From positions 1-64,000 of the forward strand of contig JADJPL010000004.1 in the NCBI GenBank assembly GCA_016713275.1: a DNA stretch of 64,000 bases. The letters run 5' to 3'. The translations under genes and the position numbers were made by a program. The DNA comes from Haliscomenobacter sp. GTDB lineage: Bacteria > Bacteroidota > Bacteroidia > Chitinophagales > Saprospiraceae. Below, one piece after another: positions 56,068 through 64,000 of the stretch (position 1 is the first letter of the stretch; the number at the start of each line of letters is the position of its first letter). A model generated the notes under the pieces. That model searched no databases. It was not told the DNA's origin and worked only from the letters and a program-made list of their open reading frames with translations.

Positions 56068-56833
56068 ATGCCGCTATACACCCATGCTATTGTCCGAGAA
56101 GTACCCGATGCCTATGCCGAATGCCTGACTCTGGAGGCCATCGAAGTCCCAATCGATGTGCCCAAAGCCCGGGAGCAGCACGAGCATTTTTGCGCCATCC
56201 TGGCCGGCCTGGGGCTTGAGGTAACCCGGGCTGGAGGCAGACGAATCCCTGCCCGATTGCTGTTTTATCGAGGATACTGCCGTTCTGGTAGACGACCTCG
56301 CCATTTGACCAACCCAGGGCGCCCAGCCGGATAAAGGAAGTGGAAGCCGTCGAAAAAGCGCTCCACGGAATCAAACCCCTGGCGGAAATCCTCCCCCCCG
56401 GAACCCTCGACGGGGGCGATGTGCTGGTCATCGGCAAAACGATCTATATCGGGCTTTCTACCCGGACCAATGAAGCAGGCATAAGGCAATTTGCCGCTTT
56501 GGTGGAGCCCAACGGATACACCGTCGTCTCCGTTCCCGTTTCCGGGCTGTTGCACCTGAAATCAGCGGTTACTTACCTCGGAAACGGCCAGGTCATCCTG
56601 GCGCCAGCCTATGTAGATCCCTCCTATTTCAAGGAATACCACCTGCTGAAATTGTCCGAAGCGGAGGCCTACTGCGCCAACTGCCTGAACGTGAATGGAA
56701 CCATCCTGATGCCCGAAGGATACGAACAAGTGAGAAAACAGATCGAAAACCTGGGCTTCCCGGTAATCGAACTGGACATGTCGGAATTTAAAAAGGCGAT
56801 GGCGCCTTGACGTGCAAGGCGTTGTTATATTAA
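56068..56833 (+). CDS. Dimethylargininase-like (DDAH/amidinotransferase fold) protein (frameshifts)
   Basis: Hydrolase of the guanidine-modifying superfamily, probably converting methylarginine to citrulline. Start MPLYTHAIVREVPDAYAECL. After frame changes near 56230, 56306 and 56328 the text reads LEADESLPDCCFIEDTAVLV, then ILTNPGRPARIKEVEAVEKA, PPGTLDGGDVLVIGKTIYIG, a His in LLHLKSAVTYLGNGQVIL and AYCANCLNVNGTILMPEGYE. A last missing G near 56795 restores ADGALTCKALLY at 56833, which places the C-terminal catalytic Cys. So every active-site block exists once four indels are repaired. About 255 residues, cytoplasmic. The gene is probably functional in the organism. Confidence 0.75.
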
Positions 56834-56850
56834 TCATAAAAAAGAATGTG

Positions 56851-57309
56851 ATGCTCATCAACCCATTGACCAACAAACCAGCCATTCAAACGAACGCCCG
56901 GCTGGACAAGAAAATCGCCCGGATGGAGCGAATCATCGACGCTGAACCAGAAACCCATTCCGGAAGCAACCGCGGAGTTTCTAAACGCAGAAATTGAAGC
57001 GCTCAATGCCTTTAAGGGTTCCGAGAAAGCGTGGGTTGCGCTGTTGCTGCAAAAACAAACCCGGATGCTCAACCGCGTAAACAAAGAGCTAAAGTACGTG
57101 CCCAGGCATTATTACCGCACTCTTTGGATGAGCCTGGGCATGGCCGCTTTTGGGCTTCCATCGGCGTCGCTTTTGGAATGAGCCTGGGCAATATCGGTCT
57201 TTTAGGCTCTGGGCTGCCAATCGGCCTCGCCATAGGCGTAGCCCTGGGTAGCGGCTTGGATAAAAAGGCTTTTAAGGAAGGAAAACAGCTGGATCTGGAC
57301 ATTATGTGA
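56851..57309 (+). CDS. Small membrane protein with glycine-zipper helix (frameshifts)
   Basis: MLINPLTNKPAIQTNARLDK opens a soluble helical part of about 90 residues; after frame changes near 56940 and 57150 it continues EFLNAEIEALNAFKGSEKAW, LKYVPRHYYRTLWMSLGMAA and two hydrophobic helices rich in Gly (IGVAFGMSLGNIGLLGSGLP, IGLAIGVALGSGLD), ending KQLDLDIM. About 152 residues. The family is not known to me by function. It starts 18 bp after the dimethylargininase gene. Confidence 0.6.
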
Positions 57310-57353
57310 AAAGATAATCCTTTTTTTAAACCTGTTCAGAGCAAACAAGAATC

Positions 57354-57597
57354 ATGAACCTGACCGACTGGATCGGCGCCGCCGGCGTTTCCGTCTTATT
57401 GGTTGCCTATGTGCTCAGTTTAAGGAACATCCTTTCCAAAGACGGCAGCGCATACGCTTTCCTCAATTTCCTTGGGGCGGCCCCTCGCCTGCCTGGCATC
57501 TGTTATGCTGCGCTATTGGCCCTTTATTGTTTTGGAAGCCGCCTGGGCGTTGGTTTCTTTAGCCGCCTTGATCCAGAAAACCCTCGGAAACCGCTAG
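57354..57597 (+). CDS. Small CBU_0592-like integral membrane protein (one frameshift)
   Basis: MNLTDWIGAAGVSVLLVAYV is the first helix and SAYAFLNFLGAA the second. In the other frame from about 57484 the text continues LACLASVMLRYWPFIVLEAA and WALVSLAALIQKTLGNR to a stop at 57597. About 80 residues with three helices, as in the CBU_0592 family of unknown function. The break is in the run CCCC at 57481-57484. Confidence 0.65.
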
Positions 57598-57653
57598 CCT
57601 ATGCGAGCCCTCCTCGACACTGAATTTTAAAATTTCACCCAAAATTAACCGCC

Positions 57654-58049
57654 ATGGAACGCAGAACCAAAGACAATCCCTGGAAGCTCAAAACGCCTCC
57701 CCTTACCTCCGATTACGAGATGTACATCGATGAAAAAGACGGCCAGGAGGTCATCGTGTGCACGGTTGGCAAAACCGTGCTGCTCTACGACGCCCGCTGC
57801 ATCAACGACCTCCACGCCATGCTTAAAGCCCACAGCGACTGGATGGAACTCGGCGCCGCCGACGAGCAAAGCCCGCCAAGGAAGGCACCGTCGAAGCCTG
57901 GGGCCGCTCGAAACCAACCCCGTGGGCGGCTGGTACGGGCTAAAAAGGCCTCCGTGGCCGGTTTGGGATGTACCTCCCCCGCTCCGGAAGCCCTCGGCCT
58001 GGCTGAAGTAGAACACAACGCCCGGAATAACCGGATGCGGGCGATATAG
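57654..58049 (+). CDS. Conserved cytoplasmic protein, DUF6855-like (two compensating frame changes)
   Basis: 131 residues. The N-terminal two thirds (MERRTKDNPWKLKTPPLTSD, VCTVGKTVLLYDARCINDLH, KAHSDWMELGAADEQ) and the end (LGLAEVEHNARNNRMRAI) are in one frame. Between them (57880-57990) the other frames give better text: KEGTVEAWGRS, NPVGGWYGLKKG, GRFGMYLPP. That pattern suggests two or three compensating indels. I believe this is the small DUF6855-type family with no known role. No signal peptide. Confidence 0.65.
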   Translation: MERRTKDNPWKLKTPPLTSDYEMYIDEKDGQEVIVCTVGKTVLLYDARCINDLHAMLKAHSDWMELGAADEQSPPRKAPSKPGAARNQPRGRLVRAKKASVAGLGCTSPAPEALGLAEVEHNARNNRMRAI

Positions 58050-58739
58050 GCCCTTTAGAAAGAGGGGCAGAGTCAGAAAAGGCCTTTTTCTTCCTTGCTT
58101 GCCTGGTCAACCGGTTCGGCAGGTTAACCGTTTATTTTATAGTTGGTCCATTACTAGAATTTAACCTAAAATCGAGATCATGGAGTTACGCCTTTCCTTT
58201 CTGGCCCCTTTCTCTTAAAATCGCCGGAGTGCCTTGGCGCTATTCCTGCTATATGCTACGGCTTTATTGGCCCAAACGGAAAAAGCAAACTTTACGCTCA
58301 ATGCGCATATTACCGGGCTAAATTCCCCGTACGTGGTCTTTTCTATAAAAAACGACCAGAACAAGTGGGTGTCCGACACCATACCCGTATCGGACAATCG
58401 TTTTGTGTTTTCGATAAACGTCGATAAAACGACCTACATGCGCATAGATCCCAAAATGCCCCAAGTAGTCAAAACCGTCATCCGAAATGGCCGCAACCAA
58501 GGATATATTCCATCCATCTGCTCATATATTGTCTTTTTCGGATCGCCTGGCCAAACCATTGAATTTGGCGGCGACATTCTCGATTTTGTAATGCGTACCC
58601 ATCGGGGAATCCGGAAAACGACGACCTGGCCGCCATCCACCGGAAAACCTTCCCTCTGGTCAATCAAAGCGCCAATGCCTACCTGAAGGCCGCTCAGCTG
58701 GACGAGTCCGACTCTACCCGCAAATCGCTGGAAATAGAA

Positions 58740-59753
58740 TAGGAGTTACGCATAAGCCACGACCGTTCCTATGAAAGATCGTTGGGCATGGAGATAAATG
58801 ATTTTTCGGATAGCGTACGGAGACGGAATTAGTCCATCTTTGGTCCAGCAAGCCAGGCGTTGAAAGGCTCTAAGTACGCAGAAAACATGGGTGTTTACAG
58901 CCCTGGCAGCGCACACAAAAGGATTCGAGGCTGCAAACCTGCTTGATCGTACGGAACATTTGTTCAATGTGCCAATGTAGTTCTTTGACCTGCTTAAAGA
59001 CTTCCCGGTTGATGCGCGACCGTTGCCTGGGGTTTGCTTCGTAAACGGCGTAATGCCTCACGTCGCCGTCCGGGGCGACTCCGGAATACTTTACGAAATC
59101 AAATCCTTTCAGGTGGGTGACCAGTCCGTCCTCGGGGATATCTCCGATTTCACCGACCTGTTCATACCGCCCGGGCGTGTGCTGACGGTGCGATTGCTTT
59201 TCAGGCCAACGAGAAAAACCTAATTCCTGGTTCCTCAGGAATTTCAAGTTTTCAATGGACGAATACCAACTGTCGGCGCTAAACCAGCGGGGTCGCAAAC
59301 CCCATTGGAACACCTCGCGGACCATCTGCTGGAGCAGATCATGTTTCGAAAAAACGTCGTGGGGGTTGAATATCCTGAAATTCACCGGCAAGCTCATTCC
59401 CGGGTATCGGTGTAGATCAAGGTAACCAGACATACCCTAGCACGGGTTTGTGATGCTTACCAGAGCACTGTTTCGCTACCAGGGGGTTGGATTCCGGATC
59501 GGAGTAGGGCTTATCGGCAACGGAGTCATCCAGGCTTAGCTGACCTCCTTCCAAAACCAGGTTAGCTGCTGCTTTGTCAAGAAGGTCTTTGCCCGTATAG
59601 GCACCCTCGTTCAACAGCCGGTTGACTTTGTCATGGCTAACCTTCAGCACCTCTCCGGCACGAACACAGCTGTTTCCCGACGGAGTGCTCAACAATTGTG
59701 CGATGTATAATTCTATTTCCATGACGGAAGTTAACTATTTTGCGTAACTCCTA
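58740..59753 (-). mobile_element. 1014-bp insertion sequence with 13-bp perfect inverted repeats
   Basis: The ends are TAGGAGTTACGCA (58740-58752) and TGCGTAACTCCTA (59741-59753), a perfect 13-bp inverted repeat. TAGAA is duplicated on both sides (58735-58739 and 59754-59758). It carries one transposase gene on the minus strand. Size and single DDE transposase fit an IS4/IS701/IS5-like element; the family is not settled. The exact target duplication means the insertion is fairly recent. Confidence 0.93.
58746..59722 (-). pseudogene. DDE transposase of the insertion sequence, in several frames
   Basis: Starts MEIELYIAQLLSTPSGNSCV at 59722 with a helix-turn-helix-like region, then VLEGGQLSLDDSVADKPYSD (first catalytic Asp) and KHHKPVLGYV. 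The frame changes twice near 59400-59430, giving VTLIYTDTR and MSLPVNFRIFNPHDVF. Next come WFSADSWYSSIENLKFLRNQ (second Asp) and HWHIEQMFRTIKQVCSLESF (Glu). A third change near 58900 gives CVLRAFQRLACWTKDGLIPS and the end HAQRSFIGTVVAYA. Two of the changes are repaired by one missing base each. About 325 residues. All three catalytic residues are present, so it may be active if the breaks are errors. A single programmed frameshift would not explain three changes. Confidence 0.85.
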
Positions 59754-60488
59754 TAGAAATAAAAAAACTGGACATGGAAGTGGCCTTCATCAAAAAAAGA
59801 GTTTATTAAAGCGCATCCTGCCTCGGTGGCCTCGGCCTTTATCTTCAGGATATGATGATGCGGCGGGAGCTAACCGAAGAGGAAAGCCTGCGGCTGTCTG
59901 ACCAATTGGCCTCATCACTCGCAGGCAATCCTTTCTATTCCGATATCCTCTCCAGAGTAAAAGGCATCAGCGCTTCTAAGGTCGGAGCCGTGTTGGCGGA
60001 TTTTCTGCCACGAATGTTTTGGATAACTCGGTTTTCGATATTAAAAACACCAATGGAAAATATGTGATCCTCGATTTTTGGGGCACCTGGTGTGGCCCCT
60101 GCATTTCGGAAATGCCGGAGATGAAGGCCTTGTCGGAAAAGTACGCTGACCGGATGATGCTGGTCGGAGTAAATAATGGAGATACCAAAGAAAAACTCCT
60201 CAGTTTTGTAAAGGAAAAAGGATATACCTGGACGCAAGTGCTGGATAAGCAAGAAGGAAAAACGTTTTCGACGGTGTTCAATGTGAACGGATACCCAACC
60301 AAAATTATTCTGGATCCCAAAGGAGAGATCCTGGGAAAGTATCTTGGCACAACTCCTGATTTTTTGACCAAAATCCACCAGCTTTTGATAAATAGGAACT
60401 ATGCTGGTTGCTTCATTCAAGTCCCGAAAAAATGATCTTCTGTTTTTAAGTTTCGTTGCTGCCAAGTTTTTGATCCAATATTCCCTTG

Positions 60489-60668
60489 TCAGCCCGGAAA
60501 ACGAAAATGCCCAGTAGGGTGATCTAAATAACCGGGGCCTCCTCCTATCAGGTTGAATCGAACAAAAAAATAGGCCAGCAGCCCAATGCTCAAAAGGGCA
60601 AAGAACAGCAAAATCAGGAAGAGATGCTTTTGCTGTTCTTTACTACGCTTGAATGCAAAGAAAACTCC
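60489..60668 (-). CDS. Possible small single-helix protein
   Basis: Minus-strand text FAFKRSKEQQKHLFLILLFF-ALLSIGLLAYFFVRFNL followed by a Gly/Pro-rich tail ending HFRFPG has a charged start and one clear membrane helix. No ATG is in frame at its beginning. It could be the end of a broken gene or chance. The 271-bp gap between the TlpA-like and acetylesterase genes holds nothing else seen. Confidence 0.25.
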   Translation of the reverse strand, partial: GVFFAFKRSKEQQKHLFLILLFFALLSIGLLAYFFVRFNLIGGGPGYLDHPTGHFRFPG

Positions 60669-60706
60669 CGTCTTTCCCTCGCTTAGCCTGTCATAACCCG
60701 CACACC

Positions 60707-62109
60707 ATGACAACGCCTTTCTTCCGGGTCTCCCTGCTTTCCCTTTTTGCTTTTTTCTCCTGCTCCGCCTCGGGACAGCTCCGCCTGCCGGCCGTTTTTG
60801 GCGACCACATGGTATTGCAGCAAAAACCGATGCCCGCATCTGGGGCTGGGGGAATTCGGGTTCCCAGATCAAGGTAACCGGAAGTTGGAGCAAAGACACG
60901 GTTACCGCCAAGGTGGCCAACGACGGGACCTGGCAGCTCAACCTCCCTACGCTGGCTGCCGGAGGACCCTACACCGTAACCCTGCTCAACAACCAGGAGA
61001 TCGTTCTGGAAGACGTCCTGATTGGAGAAGTCTGGCTTTGCTCCGGTCAGTCCAATATGGAGTGGAGCGCCAATTCAGGAATTGTCAACGCCGAAGCGGA
61101 GGTCAATAACGCCAACCATCCCAATATCCGGTTTTTCCACGTCAGGAGGGCGGGCAGCGACTACCCGCAAGACGATTGCCACGGGGAATGGGCGGTTTGT
61201 TCGCCGTCCACCATGCGCACGTTCAGCGCGGTGGCCTATTTTTTCGCCCGGCATGTGCAGCAAAACCTCAATGTGCCCGTAGGGCTGATCAATGCCAGCT
61301 GGGGCGGAACCCCCGCCGAAGTATGGACGGATAAAAAATTCGTGGAAGCCGACCCTATGCTCAGCGCCTACGCCTCCAAACTGAAACCATTCGACTGGTG
61401 GCCCAAAGAGCCCGGAAGGCTGTACAACGCCATGATCGCCCCACTGACGCCTCTGAACATCGCGGGCGCGCTTTGGTACCAGGGAGAAAGCAACGTTGGG
61501 ACCTACCCCGGCTATTCCCGGTTGATGGGTGCGCTGATCCAAAACTGGAGGGCTGCTTTTGAAAAGGATTTCCCCTTCTATTTCGTGCAAATCGCACCGT
61601 ATACCTACGGCAACCCCGCCGCCGCCGAAGCGGCCCGGCTGCGGGAAATGCAGGCCCAATGCCTGGATGTTCCCAAAACCGGCATGGTTGTTGTCAGCGA
61701 CCTGGTGGACAACATCAAGGACATCCACCCCGAAATAAACAGGACGTCGGCAAACGGCTGGCCCAAATGGCCCTCTCGGAAACCTACGGCGTCACCGGAC
61801 TGGCTTATAAATTTCCCATCCTACCAATCGGTCTCCGCAGAGAATAACGCCCTGCGCGTCCAACTGAAGGATGCGGAAAGCGGACTGATGGTCAAAGCAG
61901 GCGAAAAGCCCATGGCGTTTGAAATCGCGGGGGCTGACAAAGTCTTCGTCCCTGCCGAAGCCCGAATCGAAGGCAGCACCCTGGTCGTCTCAGCCAAAAC
62001 GGTGGCCAAACCGGTGGCCGTGCGGTATATGTTCACCAACGACGGGGTGGGTAACGTGTTCAGCAAGGAAGGGCTGCCGGTGGCGCCGTTCCGGTCGGAT
62101 ACGTGGTGA
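60707..62109 (+). CDS. Sialate O-acetylesterase-like SGNH hydrolase (frameshifts)
   Basis: Removes O-acetyl groups from sugars; in this genome perhaps from xylan. Signal MTTPFFRVSLLSLFAFFSCS; N-terminal beta domain (RLPAVFGDHMVLQQKP). A break near 60828-60836, repaired by one base, gives ARIWGWGNSGSQIKVTGSWS. The catalytic domain has the nucleophile in WLCSGQSNMEWSA, INASWGGTPAEVWTD and ALWYQGESNVGTYPGY. The usual C-terminal DIHP block is present at 61720, then another frame gives KQDVGKRLAQMALSETYGVT before the original frame returns at FPSYQSVSAENN. About 468 residues. It converges with the next gene, 10 bp apart. All conserved blocks exist, so it is probably functional after repair. Confidence 0.85.
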
Positions 62110-62119
62110 TTACGCTATT

Positions 62120-63481
62120 TTAGCTGGCTTTTATCCAGGCGTTGACCTCCTGCGACAGGTACATGCCCTGTCCGTCGTGGCTTACTCCTTGCACGACGAC
62201 CTTTTGGCTTTTGTGCACCCCGGCATACCGGGTTTCCAGCCACTGGAACACATGTTCGCCCCGCTTGAACCGGCTGGAACCCAACCAGGTTGCTTCGCAA
62301 TCCGTGGTATTTAACGTCGGATCGGCGCCGGTTCCGTTGCCGAGCAGATAGGCGATGTTGCGCTGAAGCAGCCGCGCGTTCAGGGTATCCTTGCTGATGG
62401 TATTCACGTAAGCCGGGCGGTTGACAAATCCCATTGGCCAATGATTGAAGGTGGGGCAATTCGCCGGCTGGACGAACTGGCCTTTCCCTTCGTCAAATCG
62501 CATATCGTCGGGGTAGTAATAATACTGGGTGTTCGCCGCGCCGTAGGAAAATTTCAACCCGGGGTACTTTGTTTCCAGGCTGTTTGCCGCTGCATAAAGC
62601 TGGACGAACAACCCGCCCGAACTGTGCCCGGTGATCAGGATATTTCGCATTGCCGGAAAATGTTCCTTGTCGGCCAGGCGCTCCACCAATTGATCGATAA
62701 CGCCAAAAGAGCTGACGCTCGCCAACCCGGGGGTGAGGGACGATTGCCCATCCCTCCAACTCGTAGAGGTCCAATACCACTCCCCTGCCTGGGCTTCGGA
62801 ACTGTTTTTGAAGTCGGGCGCGATCAAAATGGTGTTGTCCTGAAAGTTGCCTTGCTTCAATGCGGTGGTCAGGTAGGAATAATACAGGTCGGCATCCCGG
62901 TTTTGGCCATGCAATACAAGGACGGCGTGTTGAAGATTCTTCCAGCGGGCGTCTTCGAGAAAAAGAGGGAAACTGGCGTAAAAAGAAAACCGCCCGCCAC
63001 CCGGCAGGGTAACCGTTTGCAGGCACTCCCCTCCGGCGGAGACGCAAGGCGCCATTTCCATGATCAGCCCTTTTTCCATGGTGGTGAACGAAAGGCTAAG
63101 GGGTTTGTCCAACGATTCTCCGTTCTTGCCAATCGCCTGGGCGGCTACCTGTAGTTGGTAGCCCGTATTGTATTCCAGGGAATCCATGGTAAGAACGGCT
63201 TTGGACCCGGCGTTGACATAGGAGAATTGCAAGGATACCTTACCGGATGCTGCAGTAAGTGAACACGCTGTCAGGAATTTCCCTGGGTCTAACGCGCCCG
63301 AAAACGTAAGCTCAATCGTAGGTTTGATCGCTACGTTTTTTGCTCCATCCTCCAATTTCTGTCCATTGACTGCTGCCGTCAGCAGGGTCATAGATGGAAC
63401 AGAGGGTGCTTCCTTCTGGCAGGAAACGCCCAGCAAGACAAGTATCCCAAAAGCAGGAAGTATTCTTTTATGGAAACGCAT
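62120..63481 (-). CDS. Lipoprotein alpha/beta-hydrolase with N-terminal Ig-like domain
   Basis: 453 residues. Signal ILVLLGVSCQKEAPSVP has a lipobox Cys followed by Gln-Lys-Glu. An SbsA/BIG_5-type Ig-like domain (TIELTFSGALDPGKF, 40-130) is followed by a hydrolase domain with AVLVLHGQNRDADLYYSYLT, the nucleophile in ILITGHSSGGLFVQLYAAAN and a likely catalytic His in VVVQGVSHDGQGMYL. It looks like a poly(3-hydroxybutyrate)-depolymerase or esterase-like protein; the substrate is not known. It converges with the acetylesterase gene. Intact. Confidence 0.8.
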   Translation of the reverse strand: MRFHKRILPAFGILVLLGVSCQKEAPSVPSMTLLTAAVNGQKLEDGAKNVAIKPTIELTFSGALDPGKFLTACSLTAASGKVSLQFSYVNAGSKAVLTMDSLEYNTGYQLQVAAQAIGKNGESLDKPLSLSFTTMEKGLIMEMAPCVSAGGECLQTVTLPGGGRFSFYASFPLFLEDARWKNLQHAVLVLHGQNRDADLYYSYLTTALKQGNFQDNTILIAPDFKNSSEAQAGEWYWTSTSWRDGQSSLTPGLASVSSFGVIDQLVERLADKEHFPAMRNILITGHSSGGLFVQLYAAANSLETKYPGLKFSYGAANTQYYYYPDDMRFDEGKGQFVQPANCPTFNHWPMGFVNRPAYVNTISKDTLNARLLQRNIAYLLGNGTGADPTLNTTDCEATWLGSSRFKRGEHVFQWLETRYAGVHKSQKVVVQGVSHDGQGMYLSQEVNAWIKAS

Positions 63482-63529
63482 AGGAAACGGATTTTCAGGT
63501 TTGTTGCAGTGAGCCCCACAGCAACAAAC

Positions 63530-64000
63530 CTATTTTTTTTCAACGACCCGTCTGTATTGGGCCATATCAATTTCATTCTCGCTTTTGGCAATGACGACGG
63601 CGGCTACCGTATTACCGATAAAGTTGACAATAGCCCTACCTTCGCTCATAAACCGGTCAACTCCAATAATCATCGCCAACCCTTCAATGGGTATGACCTT
63701 AATCGCGGTCAGAGTAGAAGCCAGCACCAGAAATCCACTCCCGGTAACCCCTGCCGCTCCTTTACTCGTCAGCATCAAGACGCCGATAATCGTCAATTGC
63801 TGACCCAAAGAAAGGTCAATTCCAAAAACCTGGGCCAGAAAAATAACGGCCATACTTAGGTAGATCGTGGTCCCGTCCAGGTTAAAACTGTATCCCGTAG
63901 GAACAACAAGCCCTACGACTTCTTTTTCGCATCCGGCGAGGGTGAGTTTTTCCATCACGGATGGCAGAACCGCTTCACTACTGCTGGAGCCTAACACAAT
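63530..64000 (-). CDS. dctA: Dicarboxylate/cation symporter (DctA/GltP type), 3' end only
   Basis: The last 157 residues of a sodium- or proton-coupled dicarboxylate transporter; the 5' part lies beyond the window. Family motifs are SSSSEAVLPSVMEKL (serine-rich motif of re-entrant loop HP1), GLVVPTGYSFNLDGTTIYLS (the NMDGT-like substrate/Na site), MLTSKGAAGVTGSGFLVLAS (HP2) and VDRFMSEGRAIVNFIGNTVA. Uptake of C4-dicarboxylates or glutamate is expected. The protein ends YRRVVEKK. Confidence 0.92.
   Translation of the reverse strand: MVLGSSSSEAVLPSVMEKLTLAGCEKEVVGLVVPTGYSFNLDGTTIYLSMAVIFLAQVFGIDLSLGQQLTIIGVLMLTSKGAAGVTGSGFLVLASTLTAIKVIPIEGLAMIIGVDRFMSEGRAIVNFIGNTVAAVVIAKSENEIDMAQYRRVVEKK

Larger units (their letters stand above)
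58180..60435 (+). pseudogene. TlpA-like thiol-disulfide oxidoreductase split by an insertion sequence
   Basis: Exported thioredoxin-like protein with an N-terminal DUF4369-like domain. The 5' part (signal ALFLLYATALLAQ, then NFTLNAHITGLNSPYVVFSI) runs to 58739; the 3' part begins at 59759 and holds the thioredoxin domain with DFWGTWCGPCISEMPEMKAL (CxxC) and VNGYPTKIILDPKGEILGKY. Removing the element at 58740-59753 and one target duplicate rejoins KSLEIEIKKLDMEVAF exactly in frame. Additional single-base frame breaks lie near 58216, 58603, 59798, 59846 and 60010. The start is uncertain: ATG 58180 is in frame but followed by a TAA; coding is clear from 58234. The insertion makes this gene inactive. 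Confidence 0.8.

Noticed and set aside
59400..59433. Programmed ribosomal frameshift in the transposase gene
   Set aside because: Two changes occur within 40 bp and a third near 58900; a single programmed slip does not explain them and no slippery heptamer with a downstream structure was seen.
1..64000. tRNA, rRNA, riboswitch and integrase genes
   Set aside because: Looked for by eye (CCA ends, conserved arms, tyrosine recombinase motifs); none could be supported.

Overview
The window comes from a Bacteroidota genome. The evidence is a SusC/SusD pair, Bacteroidota-type promoters (TTTG, 19 nt, TAnnTTTG), lipoproteins with acidic export signals after the lipobox Cys, and nearly every gene starting without a Shine-Dalgarno sequence. 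The order or family cannot be fixed from sequence alone; a free-living, plant-polysaccharide-degrading member is likely. No rRNA, tRNA or CRISPR was seen.

Layout. (1) 1-5615, minus strand: an AT-rich block with SrfB-like and SrfC-like genes, both cut by many frameshifts. (2) 6.1-10.0 kb: katG with its own terminator, divergent from a von Willebrand A protein. (3) 10.1-51.5 kb: a large carbohydrate-utilisation locus, all on the plus strand. In order it holds a CE15 glucuronoyl esterase, an aldo/keto reductase, SusC, SusD, GH115, ketoglutarate-semialdehyde dehydrogenase, GH3, two GH31, a LacI regulator, a second aldo/keto reductase, a zinc alcohol dehydrogenase, GH95, GH29, two GH43, GH127, a third GH43 with an in-frame TGA, GH30, GH9 and a tandem CE1 esterase. 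(4) 51.7-53.7 kb, minus strand: a BNR propeller protein and a membrane-anchored winged-helix regulator. (5) 54.0-58.0 kb: small housekeeping or hypothetical genes (VOC protein, DUF3828-like lipoprotein, dimethylargininase, small membrane proteins). (6) 58.2-60.4 kb: a TlpA-like gene split by a 1014-bp insertion sequence. (7) 60.7-64.0 kb: a sialate O-acetylesterase-like protein, a lipoprotein hydrolase and the end of a dicarboxylate symporter.

How the locus works together. The enzymes fit complete removal of side chains from glucuronoarabinoxylan: CE15 and GH115 for (methyl)glucuronate, GH43/GH127 for arabinose, CE1 for ferulate or acetate, GH30 and GH3 for the backbone. GH31 alpha-xylosidases, GH95/GH29 fucosidases and GH9 add the activities needed for fucosylated xyloglucan or very complex xylan. 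SusC/SusD import the oligosaccharides. The oxidoreductases suggest oxidative sugar catabolism. A palindrome centred on AATCGRTT occurs upstream of CE15, SusC, GH3 (twice), the second aldo/keto reductase and GH95, and is the likely operator of the LacI-type regulator in the middle of the locus. No hybrid two-component sensor or SusR-type regulator is present.

Quality warning. At least fifteen genes have frameshifts, most repaired by adding one base, often in a homopolymer, and they cluster at 1-5.6 kb and 49.6-62 kb. This looks more like consensus indel errors than gene decay. Disrupted genes are therefore described as they would read after repair.
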